Below the pieces are notes generated by a model. The model did not search any database and was not told the DNA's origin. It saw only the letters and a list, made by a program, of their open reading frames with translations. Made by a program: the position numbers and the translations under genes. A DNA stretch of 64,000 nt, taken from assembly GCA_023053575.1 (NCBI GenBank), contig JAKZAP010000009.1, forward strand, positions 23,934,032 to 23,998,031, written 5' to 3'. Of the stretch, positions 17,430-25,562 are shown in pieces; positions within the stretch are counted from its first letter, which is position 1; the number at the start of each line of letters is the position of its first letter. The DNA is from Branchinecta lynchi. Taxonomy: Eukaryota; Arthropoda; Branchiopoda; Anostraca; Branchinectidae.

Positions 17430-18697
17430 TGTCCTTCCTGCCAACCGAAGAAGCAAACACGGCTGTTAACAGTGCTCTTGCATTATTTTCCAATCCAACC
17501 GTAGACGTTAGCGTTAAAACAAGCCACTATGAAGCAAGCTTTCCGGTTTCTCCTATCGGAGACTCTTCGACTCAACTGCATTTCCGTGTACAAAGCTCTG
17601 AAAGCTTTTTTTCCGACCTGCGCAATTCGTTTCTGGAAATTCGTCTTAAAGCTGTCAAGAGAGCTGACAGAAGCTCTATCAAAGCAGCTGATAAAATCGC
17701 TTTTCAAAACGGTGTTTTGTTTTCTTTGTTTCAAAACAGTCAGGTCTATATTTCCGACACATTGATATCAAACACGAATAATTTGGCAGCTTATATATCC
17801 ACCATTAGCTATGAGTTAATGACACCTCGTAAAGTCAAAGAAATAAAAGGTAGTCAGTATGGATATTACTTTACATCAGACAATTCTCGTCCGGAAGAGT
17901 TGGAAACGAGAAGTATAGGTTCTGTACATTTAATCGGACCGGTGTGCAATGATGTCTTCAACTCTCCCCATTTCCTCGCTCCAGGTCTAAAACTCGACCT
18001 GAAGCTTTTTCCTTCACCCTCAAACTTTGTACTTAAAAAGCTTGCAGATACAAGCCCGGATTGTGATTATGTTATTGAAGAAGCTATTCTTCATGTTAAA
18101 AAAGTGGAAGTGCTTACTTCCCTTGCTTTAGCGGTCCAAAAGCTCAGACTCTCCGGTGAGCCGCTGAGAATGCTAACCCCAAAATTACTCGGTACAGCAC
18201 GACAGCTAGCTCGAGGTAATTTATCATTTTCTGATGCAGAGCTCAACTCTGCTAATCAGCTACCTGCAAAGATTTGTTTGGGTTTTGTTAAATCTTCAGC
18301 ATTCCTCGGGGATTACAAGGAAGATGCTTTCAGTTTCTCTCTCGCGAATTTAAAAAGCCTCCAGCTGACCGTATCTGGGCTACCTCTCTATAACTTGTCT
18401 TTTTCGGGCGATAATTACAGACTTTTGTATGAGTTGAGCCAGCGTTCTTTGGCAAGTGACCAACCCACTTTTGAGAACGCGTCATCTTACGAGCGTTGGA
18501 AATCTGGAAAGGGTCTAATATCTCTAGACGTATCGGGAAACGGGAGTGGGGACATGTCCCTGATTAGACAAGGGACACTGAGACTTGATCTATCTTTTTC
18601 CACTGCTCTTCCAGAAGCAACTACACTTATCATTATTGGATTATATGAAAATATCCTTGAAATAAGTCCGAACGGTATTCCTAGCAGTTTACTTTAG
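17429..18697 (+). CDS. MCP: Major capsid protein (double jelly roll type)
   Basis: 422 residues. The gene follows the core-like gene with a TAATG stop-start overlap. The sequence is β-rich with the Polinton capsid pattern: an early hydrophilic β-hairpin region, FQNSQVYISDTLISNTNNLA, a following YISTISYELMTP, the segment KKVEVLTSLALAVQKLRLSG, and a C-terminal LIIIGLYENILEISPNG. It would form the capsomers of a virion. Length is slightly short for the family but the frame has no breaks. Confidence 0.85.
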   Translation: MSFLPTEEANTAVNSALALFSNPTVDVSVKTSHYEASFPVSPIGDSSTQLHFRVQSSESFFSDLRNSFLEIRLKAVKRADRSSIKAADKIAFQNGVLFSLFQNSQVYISDTLISNTNNLAAYISTISYELMTPRKVKEIKGSQYGYYFTSDNSRPEELETRSIGSVHLIGPVCNDVFNSPHFLAPGLKLDLKLFPSPSNFVLKKLADTSPDCDYVIEEAILHVKKVEVLTSLALAVQKLRLSGEPLRMLTPKLLGTARQLARGNLSFSDAELNSANQLPAKICLGFVKSSAFLGDYKEDAFSFSLANLKSLQLTVSGLPLYNLSFSGDNYRLLYELSQRSLASDQPTFENASSYERWKSGKGLISLDVSGNGSGDMSLIRQGTLRLDLSFSTALPEATTLIIIGLYENILEISPNGIPSSLL

Positions 18698-18698
18698 A

Positions 18699-19226
18699 AT
18701 GGATACACGACAGGTTCTATCAGTCCTTAAAGCAGATTTATCAACCAGGAGATTGGACCATTTTTGTATTCCATCCGACTGGCTTGAGAAGATCCAGATT
18801 AATTCATTCCCAACCTTGATTTGTGTTAATACACAGCCAGAAGACGGTTCTAGTGTCATCGCTCACTGGGTCGGGTTAATCATCTTTTCTTCGGAGAAAT
18901 TGGATTATTACGATCCTATCGGCTTGCCACATTCAACATGGCCGGGAATCAGCAGTTTTGTTGCCAAATTCAACTATATTACACAAAATGTTAGACAAAT
19001 ACAAGATCTGTCTAGTGTCTCGTGTGGAAGTCATGTCTTATTATTTTTCTTGCTGCGCGCTCGCGATTTTTCTTTCCGAAATTTTGTCGAGATATTTACA
19101 TCGAATTTAAAACTTAACGATTATATTGCCGAAGCTCTTATTAAAACTTGTTATAAAATAAAAATAAAAGTATTGAAACCCAAATGTATTGATTTAAAAT
19201 GTAGTGACGTCACGTTTAGTTACTAG
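18699..19226 (+). CDS. PRO: Adenain-like cysteine protease
   Basis: 175 residues, starting one base after the capsid stop. The catalytic order of adenain/Ulp1-like proteases is visible: His in SSVIAHWVGLI, Asp in KLDYYDPIG, Gln in RQIQDL, and Cys in SVSCGSHVLLF. It would cut precursor proteins during virion maturation; Gly-Gly sites in the core-like protein are candidate targets. All catalytic residues are present. Confidence 0.9.
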   Translation: MDTRQVLSVLKADLSTRRLDHFCIPSDWLEKIQINSFPTLICVNTQPEDGSSVIAHWVGLIIFSSEKLDYYDPIGLPHSTWPGISSFVAKFNYITQNVRQIQDLSSVSCGSHVLLFFLLRARDFSFRNFVEIFTSNLKLNDYIAEALIKTCYKIKIKVLKPKCIDLKCSDVTFSY

Positions 19227-19286
19227 TGTAAGGGTTTGGTTTATGGAAAAAAAGCTCATTCTTCGTTCAACATCTAAAGTGTTAAG

Positions 19287-19688
19287 ATGGGCAAATGCAG
19301 AGTTGTGTTTTTTGACAATCGTCAAAAACCGAACGATTTAGTGATTATTGGAGTTGAAACAGGATTTTCTGTTCGGAAAAATGAACATTTTGAAGACCGG
19401 GAAGTGAAGCTTGAAATTGAAAGAAAATGCGCTCCGAGCGGCCGAACGTTCACATTGTATGTGTGTGACACAAAATTGACTGGAGAGAACACTATATTTA
19501 GCTACGTTCAGAGGAAGATTGCACTGAAATTTGACGGAGAGCCCAGACGGATTTTCTTCGAACGCCTCGAAGAGTTCAGCGATGTCCAAAACTACAAAGA
19601 GTTGCTCTGCACATCAGGAGATATTTTTGGGTGTTTCTGTTGTATGGATTATGCAAGTGATTTTTCAGTGTTTGGCAATCTTTTTTAA
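19287..19688 (+). CDS. Uncharacterised Polinton protein (133 aa)
   Basis: The ATG at 19287 lies 60 bp after the protease stop. The product is mixed in charge (MGKCRVVFFDNRQKPND to start) with a Cys-rich end (GDIFGCFCCMDYASDF). No transmembrane segment, no known domain. It is the last plus-strand frame of the element and is intact. The C-terminal CxCC could be a metal site; nothing else indicates function. Confidence 0.65.
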   Translation: MGKCRVVFFDNRQKPNDLVIIGVETGFSVRKNEHFEDREVKLEIERKCAPSGRTFTLYVCDTKLTGENTIFSYVQRKIALKFDGEPRRIFFERLEEFSDVQNYKELLCTSGDIFGCFCCMDYASDFSVFGNLF

Positions 19689-19824
19689 GTAAAAAAATCT
19701 ACGAAAAAAATGAATAAGTCGATAACTAACAATCGTGTTTGTCAGTAAACAGGTTTGGTTTGGAATCGGGACTTGTCTACATACGTTATATTAAAAAAAA
19801 CTCAACAAAAGGAAAAAACATGCA
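19689..19824. terminator. Convergent 3' region between plus- and minus-strand genes
   Basis: AT-rich spacer between the end of the plus-strand gene block and the end of the minus-strand zinc-ribbon gene, so transcripts from both sides must end here. A-rich runs are present but I cannot assign a definite polyadenylation site. Confidence 0.35.
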
Positions 19825-20094
19825 CTATAATTTAAAGATCTTTACTACACCAATGCTGGGTTGGGAACAACCCCAGCAAACCCGCAGTTTCGGCCCCACC
19901 AGCCCATACGCCATATCCTCCAGCTTCAGAGTGTAGTGTGATTCATGTCCGCACGCCACGCAGTCTATCCACACGGTTGAAACATACACGCGACCGTCAC
20001 ATTCCGGGCATGAACCCTTACCCTTGAATGTAGGCTGAACAAGACTATCGCAATGTGGGCAAGCGGATTTGCCATATTTGGGATTGGTAGACAT
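19825..20094 (-). CDS. Double zinc-ribbon protein, paralogue 1 (89 aa)
   Basis: The minus-strand ATG is at 20092-20094. Four CxxC pairs are spaced as two zinc ribbons: CPHC and CPEC around a GKGSC turn, then CVAC and CWGC, ending VVKIFKL. The same plan is seen in the neighbour at 20163-20444, about 45-50 percent identical by eye, so they are a tandem duplicate pair. Such ribbons often bind DNA, RNA or a protein partner. Being on the opposite strand next to the right TIR suggests a separate promoter and perhaps early or regulatory use. I know no named family for this arrangement. Confidence 0.8.
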   Translation of the reverse strand: MSTNPKYGKSACPHCDSLVQPTFKGKGSCPECDGRVYVSTVWIDCVACGHESHYTLKLEDMAYGLVGPKLRVCWGCSQPSIGVVKIFKL

Positions 20095-20126
20095 TCTGAA
20101 AACAGATGTTTGTCAGTAAACGTTTG

Positions 20127-20337
20127 GAAACGATGCTTGGGTACATATGTTATATTAAAAAACTACAACTTAAAAATTTTTATAATACTTATGGACGGTT
20201 GGGTACAACCCCAACACGTCCTCACATATCTCCCACCCCTGCCATGGGCCCAATCCTCCACCTTCATTAAATAGTTGGAACTGTTGGTGCAGGACAGGCA
20301 ATCTGCCCAATACTCGGCAACGTAGACCGCCCCGCTA
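20127..20337. repeat. Source segment copied into POLB
   Basis: This 211-bp segment, covering the 3' half and downstream flank of zinc-ribbon paralogue 2, is duplicated in inverted orientation at 12271-12480. The boundaries are sharp: identity stops after GAAACGATGC on one side and at TAGCGGGGCGG (minus strand) on the other. Confidence 0.9.
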
Positions 20338-20444
20338 CAGTCGGGGCAGGAGCCCTTGCCCCTGAACACAGGCGCCACAAAAACATCGCAATGAGGGCAC
20401 GCTGCTCTTGTGAATTTTTGGTTGATTGCTCCACTGAATTCCAT
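20163..20444 (-). CDS. Double zinc-ribbon protein, paralogue 2 (93 aa)
   Basis: The minus-strand ATG is at 20442-20444. It has four CxxC pairs (CPHC, CPDC, CLSC, CWGC) and the same IIKIFKL ending as paralogue 1. Its coding strand is the source of the fragment found inside POLB. The differences from paralogue 1 are spread over the protein with all cysteines kept, which suggests selection on both copies. Function unknown; metal binding is the only safe statement. Confidence 0.8.
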   Translation of the reverse strand: MEFSGAINQKFTRAACPHCDVFVAPVFRGKGSCPDCSGAVYVAEYWADCLSCTNSSNYLMKVEDWAHGRGGRYVRTCWGCTQPSISIIKIFKL

Positions 20445-20974
20445 ACTAAAAACAGAAGAAAAATGTTAGCTTTAAATGCGACAGGTCATAGTATAACACG
20501 CTTGACCGTATACGCTTCCAAAGCGTCGTAGCTGACACATCCGATCTGTGCATTAACTGAATTGTAAATAGTTCGGAGGGGCTGGTGAGGTAAGGTAAAG
20601 AGTATCTTACAATGATACCCAAAGAGAAGAAAAATATTAGCTTTACAATGATACCCAAGAGAAGAAAAATGTTAGCTTTACAATGATACCCAAGAGAAGA
20701 AAAATATTATATGCTAAAATAAGCATATATCTTATGGAAGGAAAAAATAGCAAAACCCGGACAGACATACCGACCGACAGACCGACCGATCGACCGACAG
20801 ACGGCCGGACAGACATGGTAAGAATATTGTACTTGACCGAAGGGCAAGTTCCATAAAAAGAAAGAAAACGCTACTTACTCTTTTGATGTATCGGCTGTGG
20901 AACTGATGTCTTATTCATCGAGAATCGAGAGATTTATAGGTCAGCGACTCAATACGTGTCAAGATAGAAATAGT
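20445..20974. other. Right internal spacer of the Polinton: tandem repeat and a family B-like hairpin
   Basis: Upstream region of the minus-strand zinc-ribbon genes. Bases about 20605-20710 contain three near-identical 37-40-bp units built on TTACAATGATACCCAAGAGA. Bases 20737-20861 contain a (CCGA)n-like stretch followed by a hairpin and a TCCATAAAAA end, the arrangement seen at the 3' ends of family B elements. No credible gene was found. Confidence 0.6.
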
Positions 20975-21455
20975 AGAAAGGAGACATTTCATCACCGTCT
21001 GTGCAAACCCATATTCCAAGCGACACAAAGGAGATGGTGCAAACATTTCATCACCATCTGTGCAAAGTCCAAGCGACACAAAGAAAACGATCCGTAGGAA
21101 ACCAGACATTTCATCACCATCATATTTTTTATCATCGTACCAACTAGTTTAGTTATATTCTTACCATCACACTAATTAGTTTAACTATAATATATAACAG
21201 AAGGATAATCCCCTACTACCATATACTAGAAGGGGGGAAGGGGAACCCCTTAGCATCTTAGTAACCTGACCTAACCGAGCATAGTCAGTCTAACCTAACC
21301 GAGCGTAGTAAGTCCGCCTTGAATCCCTCAGTATACAGAATACCCCAGTATACAGAATGCCGCTGTATACAGAATGCCCCAGTATACAGAATGCCGCTGT
21401 ATAGAGAATGCCCCAGTATACAGAATGCCGCTTTATAAGTGCCTACATATCTACT
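20975..21455 (-). repeat. Polinton right terminal inverted repeat
   Basis: Complementary to 7673-8340. It contains the same spaced TTTCATCACCATC copies and a shorter version of the outer tandem array (about 21330-21440), and ends CATATCTACT. The 187-bp length difference from the left TIR lies in the array. Confidence 0.9.
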
Positions 21456-21750
21456 CATGTCCCTATTTTCCGGATTCCGTCACCTCCCCCTCCCCCCACG
21501 ATGTTCGGATCGGGCAAGTGATTATTTCCAAGTAAGTTTGGTCGGGTCCCTGATATGCCTGCCAAGTTTGGTCGTCCTAGCCCACCTGAAAGTACATTAA
21601 CTACGGATCGCCGGAATTCCTGACCCCCTCCAACTCCCCCCACAGCGTCTGGAAGTACCCTAACTCGCAAACACCGGACTAACCGACCGACCGACCGACG
21701 GAAATGTGATCGGTATATGGCACTTGGCCGGAAGGCAAGTGCCATAAAAA
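21456..21750 (+). mobile_element. Right part of the family B element split by the Polinton
   Basis: Starts with the CATGTC duplication and continues family B sequence through GATCGGGCAAGTGATTATTT, a CCGA repeat and a terminal hairpin (GGCACTTGGCC and its complement), ending CAAGTGCCATAAAAA. With 7013-7666 it makes one short B element of roughly 950 bp before insertion. Confidence 0.7.
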
Positions 21751-24700
21751 CCGCTATCATGGCAATGCCAACTTTGGGTATTACGTCAAAGCTCTAGCCT
21801 ATAGAACTCTTGCTGGGGCCAAAAAGGATGGTTTTTGCTTGTAATTTAGCTAGAAGCAGAGCAAAATAACGCTAGGGGGTATGGACAAAACTTTTATAAA
21901 GTGACACAGAGTCGAATTGTAGCGCCTTGGCTTGCGCCTTGTATGGCTTGGACAGGTTCTGCGGCATGCTCCGACGTTCTGGCGGATGCTCAGACAAACC
22001 AACCACCAAGGATTTTAGCTCTCTCTACAAGCTAACCCTCTGTAAAGGATTTTCTACTCCACTAAAAGCAAATGGGAACTGCGAGAAGGTTGACATCGGA
22101 TCGCCACTTTTCAGAGGTCTTTCTGAACAGACCAGAAAAGTAGTAGTGGTACTTGTCCCTACTCTTTCTTCAGATAATACTCCACCAGAAGGTCATGGAT
22201 TACGGGAAGATCCTCGAGAGGAGATGTGCTCGATCGAGGAAGCTAACATTACGTATGTCGTCGGATTCCTTGTGAGAAAAATAAAGCAGTGGCACGAGTG
22301 TCCTACTTGCGATGTCGACTTTTCTAGGGGGGGGGGGGAGGGAATGGGTTCGATCAGGCATATGACTTTTTGAGAACTAAGGCGTACGAACACTCTGTGA
22401 ATTGAGAACTAAGGCGTACGAACACTCTGTGAAATACTTTTCCGGGCTGATCGCACCATCCATCCAGTTCGTTAAGTTCTGTAAGGAACTGGAAAATATA
22501 GCAGTCGTGGAATTCAGCAAAAGCTGTTGAGAACCTGGACTAGTTAATAAGGCAACAACCTTAGATTTCCCCTTTCGACGCCCAAATTTATCCAAAGAGA
22601 AATTTTTGGCTTATTTCTTCCAAATGCGCTTCCATTATTTGGTGAAACTCGAAAACCGATCGATCAATCGTAAGACCACTGACAGGTGGAAAATACTAGG
22701 TATGACGAAAACGGTCTGCTCCGACACGCGAGGTTACAGTCAACTGGAATATGATTCATGCATGGGTATGAAACGGTCTGATTTTTACTGTAACAAATTG
22801 AGTTTGAAATTATCTAGGTTGTCTTTTGACGTCGTCAAGCTATTCCTATCGTCAAGTTGTTCCGTCTTCAGGTTTTTAGTTTTTTTTTGTAAGTTTGAAA
22901 GTTGTGTTTTCCGCTGGTGGCGGCATCAAGTTGTTCCTAACGCAATCAGTTTTTAAGGATCTCATAGGTATCACAACGGTTTATTATCTATAAATAGCCA
23001 TTTATCCACTTCTACTTTTCGCTGTTGATCGATACTTCGAGAAATGTTTAAAGGTTCGTTTTTGCTATGTAAAACTAATTGTAATGCATCAGTTGAGATT
23101 ATTCCTTTAGCGTAAACTTGTATAGATAGATAGATAGATAGATACTTTAATTTTAGCCGTCAGGCCATACACAAAATCATGCATTTTTAAACACTTCGAG
23201 AGAGCGATTATATAAACTCACATGTAAAACGCTTTAAACTCCCACCACCAATAACTATTTACATCTCTTTAACGCTTCTTTGACAAAACCTGTAACTGCC
23301 ATTATCGCTGACCGTGAAGATGACTTTAGGATACCAGGAAAGAGCAACCAATCTTCATCAAAAAATCTTACTCTCAAATCACATATCCGGCTTTTCATTT
23401 CAGCCAGCCTTCATTAAAAAGTGAAGTACCCAGAACAATTTAAACTAAGCGCCGCCGGCAAAATTTTTAAATCTGCCTATTTTTCTGGAATATTTAGCTA
23501 TACCTACCATACAGATTCTAGCTTTTAATATGTTTCAAACCCCCAAGAATGTCAGTCGTAAAACGCCAACTAAATGAAACAACGTTACTTCAATAGAAAA
23601 CACATGGAAATGCATCGCAGATGAAATTCCGTGTATAACTAACTGTTTAACTAAGACTGAGTTAAACAGTCTAAAATAAAGTTCAACTGGCTGCAAAGTC
23701 AACTTGGTCCCTTCTTCCGATATACTTTTGTTGTTTTTCAAACGCTGAGGAATAGCCTTTGATCATGTAATTACTTATTGTGTTCTTCTTGGAACATACC
23801 TTTTTGAAAGCTTCGATGGGCTGACAACTTCAGCATTATACCGATAATGAAGAAACATAACCAAAGTGCTAAGCCGATCAAAGGTTACCGCAACACTTCA
23901 CGTTTCCCAGGCAACGTAGATCTAATTTAGCTTGAAATGGTGCCATTTTCAGACTCGTCCTGATTCACAAAAGGTAACACATATCTGTTGTGATTTTGAA
24001 GCGTCATGCATGAAATGTTACACATAGCAAGCATTGTCGGGAAGAGCCGAATAACCGCCAAAAAAGTATCTGCTGGATTTCCGATTACATGAATACAAAC
24101 AAAAAAGTCAATAGATACTTTTTCGGCATTTATGGCTCTTAGGCTTGTTAAATATAACATTTCACGCATAACGTTTTGAAACTCACAACAGATTACATCC
24201 CAAGTATTCTCTTTTGAGTCTTAACTGTTGGAACTGCGCATCCTTGTTTTACCTGTTAAAGGACACCTGAATGAAGAGTACCAAGTATCATCCCTATCTG
24301 TATGACTTCCGTTAACATATATTGCCTGCAGAAAACCCAATCCAGATACGAAATAGTGTTTCCAAGCTTGATTTTTGCTCCATTTTGCGTCTGTCCTTAT
24401 TTCAGTACCGAACAGTTTTAGAAAACAACAAATGTCTCCAATCAACCCTTCTTCTGGAATATTTTTAACCGCTTAAGCCCAAACGTATATGAAATTCAAA
24501 TAAATCCGGCCAGCGCTGTACAAGATTTGAATGAATTGCGCTTCTTGTCTTGGAGTCTGCATGTGCAAACCTTCGGAAACATACATCCCTATTTTGAAAA
24601 CGTCACGCTCAGGAGAAGAATGTTCTCCGTGGCCATGTCTGTAAATGCATTCTCCGTGGTGTGTTCAAGTATGGTTTCATTATTTAGGTGCCCCTTAAGA

Positions 24701-24874
24701 TATTTCTGACAGTGTGGGCTACCTCTACTATTGCTGGATTGTTGAGGCGTATATTAAATTTAGCTAGAAACCGTGAGTTGTTGGAATTCGTCAGTTTTAA
24801 TTCGAGTTTAGTAAGAAGCTCCATCACAAAAACGGAAACAGCAAAATACTTCCTGTGGATTCTTCGGGCTCACT
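21751..24874. other. Intergenic stretch, repeats only
   Basis: No supported gene over 3.1 kb. Visible features: a poly-G tract at 22328-22340; a perfect 32-bp tandem duplication starting TGAGAACTAAGGCGTACG (22371-22434); a TAGA microsatellite near 23122-23143; a diverged family H copy at about 23960-24245; and a segment at 24255-24680 repeated at 34912-35333. The longest open frames (148 and 116 codons near 21927 and 22606) have no recognisable domain. Confidence 0.45.
24255..24680. repeat. Repeat family G, copy 1
   Basis: About 425 bp starting TAAAGGACACCTGAATGAAG and ending near GTGTTCAAGTATGGTTTC, closely matched at 34912-35333 in the same orientation. Both copies lie just 3' of an LPMO exon in gene direction. 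No coding potential; class unknown. Confidence 0.7.
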
Positions 24875-25035
24875 TTATGGACAGGAGACATTGTATGGCC
24901 AGTCGCAGACTTTGACATTGGGATTGAAGTACAGTCCTGTGCCACATGACATTGAGTAAGCAATTCCATTGGAACACTGGTAGAACTTTGAGCAGCTGAG
25001 TGGATCAGCAAATAGTCCATTAGTGGTGCACTTGA
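24875..25035 (-). CDS. LPMO exon 5: CBM14 chitin-binding domain and stop
   Basis: The acceptor TTATTTCCAG precedes the exon, and its two leading bases complete a Phe codon with exon 4. It encodes 52 residues with six cysteines in the peritrophin-A pattern ([39 protein letters not shown]) and ends at TAA. Confidence 0.92.
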
Positions 25036-25513
25036 CTGGAAATAAGAGATTATTTACTGATTATAGTGGCACTCTTAGGGTACACACCCTTTGTTACGGT
25101 GGTGCCATCTGCACCAGCACTTATGCCGCCGTTAGGCAGCGCTAGTCCCTTTCTGTTCAGTATATATTTTCTACTGTCGTGACTCTATATTATTTTATTA
25201 ACTCATGTTCATGACTCATCCGCCGAGCCGGAGCATGAGTCATTTTCTTCCACACTTCTTTTCCGGGGTCTCGACCGGAAACAACCCTTTTTACTTAAAG
25301 GTTGTTAATATTATATTGTAAGTACCAGACAATAAAACCTTTTGTTTATTTATGGACCTTAGGTCATTGTTATGAGTCTTGTTTAAAGCTACTTAGAGTG
25401 GGCTGGCCTGCAAGGCTTAGTGACCCACCGAATCAAGAAAGAGCTCTCAATCTGTCAATCCTTCCAGTGTCCGGGCCTGGTGAGGTTTCCCGTGTTGAGT
25501 CAAATTAAGCCGC

Positions 25514-25562
<49 letters not shown>

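Larger units (their letters stand above)
7673..21455 (+). mobile_element. Maverick/Polinton transposon, 13,783 bp, defective
   Basis: The element starts with AG and ends with CT in inverted orientation, has terminal inverted repeats of 668 and 481 bp, and a perfect 6-bp duplication. It carries the full Polinton set: protein-primed DNA polymerase B, FtsK/HerA-type packaging ATPase, retroviral-type integrase, adenain-like protease, major capsid, penton-like and core-like proteins. The structural genes lie on the plus strand in a near-gapless block (13473-19226); two zinc-ribbon genes near the right end are on the minus strand. The polymerase gene is broken at 12271-12480 and the 14120 gene is frameshifted, so this copy is not autonomous. 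It sits inside a family B repeat. Confidence 0.97.

Noticed and set aside
20446..20658. 70-codon minus-strand frame upstream of the zinc-ribbon genes
   Set aside because: Built partly from the local 38-bp tandem repeat and without domain; better read as upstream non-coding DNA.
21927..22373. 148-codon open frame on the plus strand
   Set aside because: No recognisable domain; it ends in a poly-G-derived stretch and there is no splice or family support.
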